A stretch of DNA of 64,000 nucleotides from Collinsella stercoris DSM 13279 (GTDB lineage: Bacteria > Actinomycetota > Coriobacteriia > Coriobacteriales > Coriobacteriaceae), in assembly GCF_020735465.1 (NCBI RefSeq), contig NZ_CP085935.1:434001-498000 (forward strand). The letters are read 5' to 3'. Position 1 is the stretch's first letter. Every line of letters begins with the position of its first letter. The position numbers were made by a program, and so were the translations under genes. Of the stretch, positions 57,851 to 64,000 are shown one piece after another. The notes beneath the pieces are model-generated. The model was given only the letters and a program-made list of their open reading frames with translations. It had not been told where the DNA came from and did no database searches.

Positions 57851-57926
57851 GGCTCCGAGAGTTAACTTTCGGAGCCGAATTTCACTGAGCTGACGTCTAT
57901 TTCTCTTCGAGAGTTAACTCTCGAGG
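57851..57926. repeat. Paired GTTAAC-centred palindromes, locus 3
   Basis: GGCTCCGAGAGTTAAC ... GGAGCC at 57851-57876 and CTTCGAGAGTTAACTCTCG... at 57905-57926, centres 51 bp apart, 150 bp after the GH1 stop. Third copy of the module also at 52239 and 53592. The rest of 57702-58056 shows nothing else I can support. Confidence 0.85.
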
Positions 57927-58065
57927 TGCATTTGCGGGATTAAAGAAGGGCGAGGTATTGAGAGCGCCGCATATGGGGTTGCCATTGTATTCGGGCAATC
58001 AACGTTACGTTGGTGTTCCGGCTCGTTCGCTATGTCATTAACGTGCGAGACGTTACGCGGCGTTA

Positions 58066-59561
58066 GACGGCATAAAGTTTTTGTTGGTTTGAAAAGAGAG
58101 CGGGTCTCCCTTACCTTCGGATTGCCTAGATTCGAGGAAGAGGAGACCCGAGATGAATCTTACCGCACCGGCCGCCGTGGCGGCGCTGGAGACCGCGTTC
58201 CTGGACATGCTGAGGGCGGAGCCCGGCGGCTTCGGGGCGTTCGAGTCCGAGGCGAGGTCGGTCGCGCTGTCCTGCTGCGCCGAGGCCATGTCCCGCGCGC
58301 TCGAGGAGCGCGACCGCGAGCTCGCGGCGTCCCGGCCGGCGGGCCTCCGCGTGCACTCGCGCAGGCCGCGCACCCTCGCCACGATGTGCGGCGACGTCCG
58401 CTTCCGCCGCACCGTGCTCGTCGACGGCGCCGGCCTCACCCGCTACCCGCTCGACGAGGAGCTGGACCTGCCCGCCGGCGACCACGTGAGCCCGTCGGCG
58501 CGCTCGTTCCTGGTCACCTGCGGGGCCGACGTTCCGTTCGCCCGCACGGCCGGGCTGATGGCCATCGCGGGCGGCTCGTCCGTGTCGGCGACGACGGTGA
58601 TGGATTCGGTGAGGTCGGCCGGGGAGGCCATAGCCGGGATCGAGCGGGCCCGGGCGCGCGACCTGTTCCGCGACGGGGTGGCGCCCGGGGCCGACTCGGC
58701 GGCCGAGGAGGTGCTCGTGGAGGCCGACGGCACGTGGGTGCGCATGCGCGACGGGTCGATGGCCGAGGTGAAGGCCGTGGTCGCCTACGCCGGCAAGGAG
58801 GAGGGGCGCCGGCTCGAGCCGGTGAGGCTGGGCTGCGTGGGCGAGGCGCCCGGCGACTTCTGGGAGCAGGCCTTGGCGCAGGTGGGCTCGCGCTTCGACC
58901 TGGCCGCCGTAGAGCGCGTGCGCCTCGGGACCGACGGCGAGGCGCAGTACGTCAACGGCGCCGACTCCATGCCCTTCGCCGACGTCGCCGGCTTCATCGA
59001 CCCGTTCCACGTCTTCAGGGCGGTGGGGCGCTGCGCGCCCGTCGCCCGACGGGTCGCGGCTGGTATCGGTCCTGAGGTCGGAGGGGGCGGAGGCGTGCGC
59101 CGGCGCCATCGAGGCGATGGTCGGGGCCGGGACGGCGGCGCCCGGCGCCGAGGGGGTCGCCGCCTACCTGCGGCGGCACGCCGCCGAGATCGGGGGCGGC
59201 CCGTCGATGGGCACCATGGAGGCCGAGCAGCAGCACATGTACAAGGTGCGCATGGGCTCGTTCCCGTGCGCGTGGTCGCCCGAGGGCGCCGACGCGATGG
59301 CGCGGCTGCGCAGCTGGCTGGGGTCGGGGTTCGCGCTGCCTCCCCGCACCCGCGAGTCGGGGCAGTCCCCGCGACGCCGAGAGCGGCGGGAGCGCAAGCT
59401 CGCGAGGCACCTTGCCCGGCAGGCGGGCGGGCGCGTACAATCCGAGGGGAAGGGCTGGGAGTACCCGCTCGCCGCCTCCCTCGGGGGCTTCAGGGCCGAC
59501 GTCCGCTACGAGGCGGCCGGCGCCCCGCTGGGGTGGTGACCAACATTTGCTTTATGCCGAC
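58066..59561 (+). mobile_element. ISLre2-family insertion sequence with 9-bp target duplication
   Basis: A 1496-bp insertion. The left terminal repeat GACGGCATAAAG (58066-58077, then TTTTTGTTGGT) and right end CTTTATGCCGAC (59550-59561, preceded by ACCAACATTTG) match at about 20 of 23 positions. Both flanks carry GCGGCGTTA (58057-58065 and 59562-59570), a 9-bp target duplication as expected for ISLre2. Intact ends mean a recent hop, although the transposase is frameshifted. Its GC content is even higher than the surrounding DNA. The target was intergenic. Confidence 0.9.
58153..59539 (+). pseudogene. ISLre2-type transposase, frameshifted
   Basis: About 462 codons of an ISLre2 (UPF0236-like) transposase. 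The first frame runs from MNLTAPAAVAALETAF through VRFRRTVLVDGAG and VLVEADGTWVRMRDGS and AEVKAVVAYAGKEEGR to FHVFRAVGRCAPVARR; homologous sequence then continues in the +1 frame (SRLVSVLRSEGAEACAG, MGTMEAEQQHMYKVRMGSF, YPLAASLGG) to a TGA in the right terminal repeat. The shift is near 59050. It is likely inactive unless ribosomes slip. Confidence 0.88.
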
Positions 59562-59664
59562 GCGGCGTTATCCGAAGGGTGCATGAAACTGAGCATGGGT
59601 ATACAATACCGAACGATTGTGACCAGCTTTGCGCCGTGCGCAACCGGCTGAAAGGTACGTTCGT

Positions 59665-60096
59665 ATGTCCAAGTACATCGAGGAGCTTATGTCGCCTCAG
59701 CTGATGATCGCCGTCTACGGCTTCATCGCCTTTATCGTCGCCCTTTACCTGCTTTCGGTCGTCTACGTGTTCATCGACGCCAAGCGCCGCGGCATTCAGG
59801 CGTTTTGGGCTTGGGGCCTGCTCGCCCTCGTGCCGTTCGTGGGCCTTATCGCCTACATCGTGATGCGCCCCGGCTCCTATGCGCTCGACCGCGAGGAGCA
59901 GGAGCTCGACATGGCCCTGCGCGAGCGTCAGCTCGCCCAGTACGGCAGCTGCCCCAACTGCGGTACCACCATCGAGAAGGACTTCATCGTGTGCCCCGTG
60001 TGCAACACGCAGGTCCGCAACGTCTGCCCCACGTGCAAAAAGCCGCTGGAGGCCCACTGGAAGGTGTGTCCGTACTGCCGAACTCACATTCAATAG
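59665..60096 (+). CDS. Membrane protein with double zinc ribbon
   Basis: A 143-residue protein: two TM helices (about 13-36 and 46-68) of the PLDc_N/membrane-anchor type, a charged linker, then two zinc-ribbon pairs (CPNC...CPVC and CPTC...CPYC) in the cytoplasm. The role is unknown; such proteins may be scaffolds or sensors. ATG 59665 has AAAGG about 9 nt upstream. It is followed by a good terminator. Confidence 0.75.
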   Translation: MSKYIEELMSPQLMIAVYGFIAFIVALYLLSVVYVFIDAKRRGIQAFWAWGLLALVPFVGLIAYIVMRPGSYALDREEQELDMALRERQLAQYGSCPNCGTTIEKDFIVCPVCNTQVRNVCPTCKKPLEAHWKVCPYCRTHIQ

Positions 60097-60147
60097 GCGC
60101 GCCTGCGCCCCGCGTGACGCACGGGGCCTCCCGCAGCGCGCCCATTC

Positions 60148-60178
60148 GCACCCGTCATCGCATCTCGATGGCGGGTGC
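60148..60178 (+). terminator. Terminator after the zinc ribbon gene
   Basis: GCACCCGTCATCG pairs with CGATGGCGGGTGC around a 5-nt loop, followed by a T-rich TTCGTTAATTTT. Confidence 0.8.
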
Positions 60179-60263
60179 TTCGTTAATTTTGCTCATCTGG
60201 GCAGATAAACGGGTACACTAAGACAGCTACTCAGGTAATACACCTCATAAGGAAGGTAATCAT

Positions 60264-62027
60264 ATGAAGGCACTGTACAACGACGGCTCGGTGGCCGAGG
60301 TCGAGAGCGCCGAGGAGGCCCTCCACATCATCCGCCACTCCGCCGCGCACATCATGGCGCAGGCCATCAAGCGCCTGTACCCCGAGGCCGACTTCGCCTA
60401 CGGCCCCGCCACCGACAACGGCTTCTACTACGATGTCGACCTGGGCGACGCGACCCTTTCCGAGGACGACCTGCCCGCCATCGAGGCCGAGATGAAGAAG
60501 ATCGCCAAGGAGAATCTCAAGTTTTCTGTCTTCGAGCTGCCTCGCGCCGAGGCAATCGCCCTCATGGAGGAGCGAGGCGAGAAGTACAAGGTCGAGCACA
60601 TCGGCGATCTGCCCGAGGACGCCCGCATCACCTTCTTCCAGCAGGGCGACTACATCGACATGTGCGTTGGCCCGCACCTCACCTACACCAAGGCGCTCAA
60701 GGCCTTCAAGCTCACGGGCGTGTCCGGCGCCTATTGGAAGGCCGATGCCAACAACAAGATGCTCACCCGCGTGAACGGCACCGCGTTCGCCACCAAGGAT
60801 GAGCTCGACGCGCACCTCACCATGCTCGAGGAGGCCAAGAAGCGCGATCACCGCCGTATCGGCCGCGAGATGGACCTGTTCATGATGCGCGACGAGGCCC
60901 CGGGCTTCCCGTTCTTCCTGCCCAACGGCATGATCCTCAAGAACACGCTGCTCGACTACTGGCGCGAGATCCATCACAAGGCGGGCTACGTCGAGATCTC
61001 CACGCCGCAGATCATGAACAGCCAGCTGTGGAAGACGTCCGGCCATTGGGACCACTACAAGGACAACATGTACTCCACCATGATCGATGGCGAGGAGTAC
61101 TGCATCAAGCCCATGAACTGCCCCGGTGGTGTGCTCGTGTACGCCTCCAAGCCGCACAGTTACCGCGAGCTGCCCATTCGCGCCGGCGAGATCGGCCTAG
61201 TGCATCGCCATGAGCTCAAGGGTGCCCTGCACGGCCTGTTCCGCGTGCGCTGCTTCAACCAGGACGACGCGCACCTGTTCGTCACCCCCGAGCAGCTCAC
61301 CGACGAGATCGTGGGCGTGGTGAACCTCATCACGAGCGTGTACGACAAGTTCGGCTTCACCTACCACCTCGAGCTTTCCACCCGCCCCGAGGACTCCATG
61401 GGCTCCGACGAGGATTGGGAGCGCGCCGAGGCGGGCCTCAAGACGGCGCTCGAGCGCCTGGGCATGGAGTACGTGGTCAACGAGGGCGACGGCGCTTTCT
61501 ACGGCCCCAAGATCGACTTCCACCTGGAGGACTCTCTCGGCCGCACCTGGCAGTGCGGCACCGTGCAGCTCGACTTCCAGATGCCGCAGAACTTCGACCT
61601 CGAGTACGTCGACGCTGACGGCACCAAGAAGCGTCCCATCATGCTGCACCGCGTGTGCTTCGGTTCCATCGAGCGCTTCATCGGCATCCTCATCGAGCAC
61701 TTCGCCGGCAAGTTCCCCGTGTGGCTCGCGCCCATGCAGGTCAAGGTCCTGCCCGTCTCCGAGAAGAGCCGCGACTACGCGCACGAGGTCACGGCCAAGC
61801 TCGAGGCCGCCGGCATCCGCGTGGTGTGCGACGACCGCGACGAGAAGATCGGCTACAAGATCCGCGAGGCCCGCGGCACCGACCGCGTGCCCTACATGCT
61901 CATCCTCGGTGAGAAGGAGGTCGAGGCCGGTAACATCTCCGTCCGCGACCGCACGAACGAGACCGTGCCCATGGGCGTGGACGAGTTCATCGCCAAGGTT
62001 CGCGAGGAGATCGACACCCGCGCGTAG
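60264..62027 (+). CDS. thrS: Threonyl-tRNA synthetase lacking the TGS domain
   Basis: A 587-residue class II synthetase charging tRNA-Thr. It starts almost directly at the editing domain (HIIRHSAAHIMAQAIKRLYP; HxxxH zinc-like site), so the N-terminal TGS domain of the usual 640-residue form is missing. Class II motifs: NCPGGVLVYASKPHSYRELP and FRVRCFNQDDAHLF (motif 2); the anticodon-binding domain is the last 95 residues (LAPMQVKVLPVSEKSRDYA). AAGGAAGG precedes the ATG. No T-box upstream. Confidence 0.94.
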   Translation: MKALYNDGSVAEVESAEEALHIIRHSAAHIMAQAIKRLYPEADFAYGPATDNGFYYDVDLGDATLSEDDLPAIEAEMKKIAKENLKFSVFELPRAEAIALMEERGEKYKVEHIGDLPEDARITFFQQGDYIDMCVGPHLTYTKALKAFKLTGVSGAYWKADANNKMLTRVNGTAFATKDELDAHLTMLEEAKKRDHRRIGREMDLFMMRDEAPGFPFFLPNGMILKNTLLDYWREIHHKAGYVEISTPQIMNSQLWKTSGHWDHYKDNMYSTMIDGEEYCIKPMNCPGGVLVYASKPHSYRELPIRAGEIGLVHRHELKGALHGLFRVRCFNQDDAHLFVTPEQLTDEIVGVVNLITSVYDKFGFTYHLELSTRPEDSMGSDEDWERAEAGLKTALERLGMEYVVNEGDGAFYGPKIDFHLEDSLGRTWQCGTVQLDFQMPQNFDLEYVDADGTKKRPIMLHRVCFGSIERFIGILIEHFAGKFPVWLAPMQVKVLPVSEKSRDYAHEVTAKLEAAGIRVVCDDRDEKIGYKIREARGTDRVPYMLILGEKEVEAGNISVRDRTNETVPMGVDEFIAKVREEIDTRA

Positions 62028-62072
62028 GCGTTGAGGTTCATGTAAGCGAGCTTGCTGGAGGCGAGCTCGCTG

Positions 62073-62109
62073 GGCGCTCGGTGGATGTGGGTCCGCCGAG
62101 CGCCTTTTT
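62073..62109 (+). terminator. thrS terminator
   Basis: GGCGCTCGGTGGA pairs with TCCGCCGAGCGCC (one G-T-type mismatch) around a 6-nt loop, then TTTTT. The remainder of the gap to 62495 has only short GCGTGCAGCCG repeats near 62285-62330. Confidence 0.9.
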
Positions 62110-62495
62110 GTGTAAGGGGCGCATCGGGTGTGCTTGGGCGAGATGGGGCGCGCTTCTAGCGATAAAGAAGCACGTGGGCGTAAGCGCGCACGTGGATGAG
62201 GATGCTGTTGGGATATGCAAGTCCGCACGGGAGGATCACGGGGTCGCCGCGGCGTGCGGGCTGCTGCGGTGCGCAAGCATGTTGCTGCGTGCAGCCGCCG
62301 CGTGCAGCCGCTGCGTGCAGGCGCCGCATGCGAGATGCGTTTTCCAGATCGACTGGGCGCGTGTCCGGGTTCCAGTTCGGATGCTCGCCATTTTCGCTTC
62401 TGGGCCCCTAGGCACCCATTCGCTCAAAAGGGTGGGGTATACTCCCGTTCTGCTTCGTATTCGTGTTTGCAGTCGATGAAAAGGCGGTTGCGCGT

Positions 62496-63320
62496 ATGGT
62501 CGAACAACAAGAGCTCGAGGCTCGGTACGCACGGCGCACTTCGGCCAAGACCGCCGTCTTTGTCTATGCCGGCCACGTGGCGGATGCGTGCGCGCGTCCC
62601 GGCGTGATGGCCGAGGGCGATGTGCTGCTCGACATGGTGGGTGGCAGAGGGCTGCGCGTGGCCGATATTCGTGCCCGCGCGAGCGAGGCGCGAGGTACGG
62701 CCGGCAGGCTGCTCGTCGATATCACCGTGCCGTCTCATTTTGGATGCCATGCATTTGAGCTGGGGGCCGACGTTCAACTCGAGGCGCTCGACCGCGTTGC
62801 CGCGGGGATGTTGCGTCGCAAGGTGGTTGCCATTTCTTCCCGTACCGACCTGACCGTCGCGGGAGACGCCCTTGATCCGGATGACCTGGCCGCGATTACC
62901 CAGGGCCTCGATTCTCTTCATGAACGCATGCAGCGTCATTTCGATCACGCTCGCGCCCTTGCGGAGTACCTCTCTTGCTGCGATAGCCCCATTTCGGGCG
63001 GTCGTGTTGCGGTTTCCTATCCGGGCCTGGCCAGCCATCCCGATCATGACCTGGCGACTCGGGTTCTCGTGCACGGCTTCGGGCCTGCGGTGGATTTCGA
63101 ACTCCCGGATGCGTGGGGCGCCACGGCGGGGGAGTTTATTCGCCGCTGCCGCCTGAACGGTCGGTCGCAGCCCGCCGGTGGCTTCAACACACGGCTCCAT
63201 GCTCGCGACGGATCCGATGGACGGGCGGTTCGCATCTTCGCCGGTCTCGATAATCCGCTTGAGATTGCCGACGACCTCGATCAGGCCATGCGCTGGTTGC
63301 GCAATCCGCCTGCACCGTGA
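62496..63320 (+). CDS. Degenerate Cys/Met PLP-enzyme relative, catalytic Lys absent
   Basis: A 274-residue protein whose last 150 residues match the C-terminal half of Cys/Met metabolism PLP enzymes: ITQGLDSLHERMQRH, YPGLASHPDHDLATRV, GFGPAVDFELPD and VRIFAGLDNPLEIADDLDQAM. Upstream, LLVDITVPSHFG...ELGADVQLEALDRV aligns with the enzyme's VDNT...WGADIVTHSTTKY, placing R100 at the PLP lysine. The first 150 residues of a normal enzyme, including the cofactor-phosphate loop, are reduced to about 70 dissimilar ones. It cannot work as a normal PLP enzyme; a regulatory or structural role, or slow decay, are the options. The frame is fully intact. Start uncertain (62463 possible). Confidence 0.72.
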   Translation: MVEQQELEARYARRTSAKTAVFVYAGHVADACARPGVMAEGDVLLDMVGGRGLRVADIRARASEARGTAGRLLVDITVPSHFGCHAFELGADVQLEALDRVAAGMLRRKVVAISSRTDLTVAGDALDPDDLAAITQGLDSLHERMQRHFDHARALAEYLSCCDSPISGGRVAVSYPGLASHPDHDLATRVLVHGFGPAVDFELPDAWGATAGEFIRRCRLNGRSQPAGGFNTRLHARDGSDGRAVRIFAGLDNPLEIADDLDQAMRWLRNPPAP

Positions 63321-63374
63321 CGTGGGGAGTTGAGAGCGGCGCCCGCACGACTCGTTCGAAGCATCTGCAACGGT

Positions 63375-63728
63375 TGGATATCTGCTCCGATTGGGCAGCC
63401 CTGATCCGTGATGGCCGACTTGGCGCTGACGTTGTCAGTTGGACGTGTGCTCCGATTGAGCAGTCCTGATTCCGTACTAAGCGGCTGATGTATGTGACGA
63501 GGATTGGACGTGTTCCGATTGAGCGCCCCGACCCACGAGCCGGCAGCACGCTCACGACGCCAGCAGTCGGGCATGCGTTCCGGCTGAGCGGTCCTGCCCC
63601 TCCTGGGCAAGGCGTCGGGAATGTCGGTCGGGCAAGTGCTTCGATCGAGCGGCTTCGGCCTGCGGCCCTATATTCGTGCCGCAGCACGCATGCGGGGCAT
63701 ATGTTTCGACCGAGCAGTCCCGGCCCTT
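63375..63728. repeat. Six-unit degenerate tandem array, about 64-bp period
   Basis: Units begin at 63375, 63439, 63504, 63568, 63631 and 63693. Each has a TTGGACGTGTGCTCCGATTG-like head and GAGCAGTCC-like continuation, with divergence rising along the array. It starts 54 bp after the stop of the PLP-relative gene. Confidence 0.82.
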
Positions 63729-63810
63729 ACCGTGCTTTCCAATGAGCCGGCCGCGCGGAACCACGAGAAACAAGCTGAGTCCCTCTCCATCTTCACTGCC
63801 GCTTGCCATT

Positions 63811-63868
63811 TGGTCGCATAACTGGAAAAACTTTGTGATTCCGCGAAGTTTTTCCAGCTATGCGACCA
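63811..63868. repeat. 58-bp palindrome upstream of mntP
   Basis: TGGTCGCATA-A-CTGGAAAAACTT (63811-63833) is complementary to AAGTTTTTCCAG-C-TATGCGACCA (63846-63868) with one mismatch and a 12-nt loop. It lies 47 bp before the mntP start. Confidence 0.85.
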
Positions 63869-63915
63869 GTTGAACGCTCGATACCCGTCCCTCTCCAAAA
63901 TACCCGGAGGAATTC

Positions 63916-64000
63916 ATGTCTACCATCACGCTCGCCGCCCTTGCCGAGAGCATCGTGCTCGGCATCGCCCTCGCCATGGACGCCATGGCGGTCACGTTGT
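63916..64000 (+). CDS. mntP: Manganese efflux pump MntP, N-terminus only
   Basis: The first 28 codons are visible (MSTITLAALAESIVLGIALA, then MDAMAVTL). The membrane-helix pattern LGIALAMDAMAVTL with its buried aspartate is the usual start of MntP, which exports Mn2+. GGAGG lies 5-6 nt before the ATG. The gene continues past the window. No yybP-ykoY manganese riboswitch was seen upstream. Confidence 0.75.
   Translation, partial: MSTITLAALAESIVLGIALAMDAMAVTL

Noticed and set aside
58126..59109. Minus-strand frame opposite the ISLre2 transposase
   Set aside because: Shadow of the GC-rich transposase gene.
60179..60263. T-box leader before thrS
   Set aside because: No AGGGTGGNACCGCG-type sequence and the leader is too short.
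63375..63728. CRISPR-like array from the regular 64-bp period
   Set aside because: Similarity runs through the whole unit and decays gradually; there is no constant repeat with variable spacer.
63729..63915. Manganese (yybP-ykoY) riboswitch before mntP
   Set aside because: The conserved loops are not visible; only a long palindrome is present.

Overview
The window is a GC-rich stretch of bacterial chromosome. Gene content and style suggest a gut actinobacterium of the class Coriobacteriia, most like Collinsella: many PTS sugar systems, an anaerobic sulfatase-maturing enzyme, NADP-type glutamate dehydrogenase, molybdenum cofactor genes, a GlpA/GlpB/DUF1667 set, and intergenic spaces full of degenerate tandem repeats. 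The genus is an inference; no rRNA is present.

Layout. 0-9 kb: the 5' part of RNase P RNA (minus strand), a YigZ protein, a cysteine-rich C_GCAxxG_C_C protein, an O-acetylhomoserine sulfhydrylase-like enzyme, a bacterial PARG-like protein, a nitroreductase, an alpha/beta hydrolase, xanthine phosphoribosyltransferase, and a GGQ release-factor-like protein beside a decayed ATPase tail. 9-17.5 kb: a lipid-kinase-like protein and a ClC transporter on minus, then a molybdenum block (moeA, mog, modA, an unusually long modB, modC). moeA and modA share a palindromic operator candidate. 17.6-24 kb: tRNA-Pro, tRNA-Gly, tRNA fragments and palindromes, gdhA, tRNA-Leu, and tig-clpP-clpX.

24-46 kb holds the most striking theme. 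Three sulfatases without visible signal peptides each sit beside a PTS of a different family: mannose-type IIC/IID, lactose-type IIC/IIA/IIB, and beta-glucoside-type IIBCA. One radical-SAM sulfatase maturase lies among them. GntR, RpiR and LicT-type regulators with visible operator or antiterminator sites accompany them. The simplest reading is uptake and phosphorylation of sulfated host-glycan sugars followed by desulfation in the cytoplasm. Housekeeping genes (valS, a formate/nitrite-type channel, folC, a TauE/SafE exporter) and a PIN-type toxin-antitoxin pair are interleaved.

46-64 kb: an RlpA-domain cell-wall protein, the glpA/glpB/DUF1667 operon, an endonuclease-like protein, a beta-glucoside operon (licT, IIBC, GH1 phospho-glucosidase) behind an antiterminator leader, an ISLre2-type insertion with intact 9-bp target duplication but a frameshifted transposase, a double zinc ribbon membrane protein, thrS lacking a TGS domain, a lysine-less relative of Cys/Met PLP enzymes, and the start of mntP. 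Intergenic DNA is unusually structured: degenerate tandem arrays lie mostly between stop codons and terminators; paired GTTAAC-centred palindromes occur at three loci; and one gap holds an inverted field of a GAGGATATGAACG motif.
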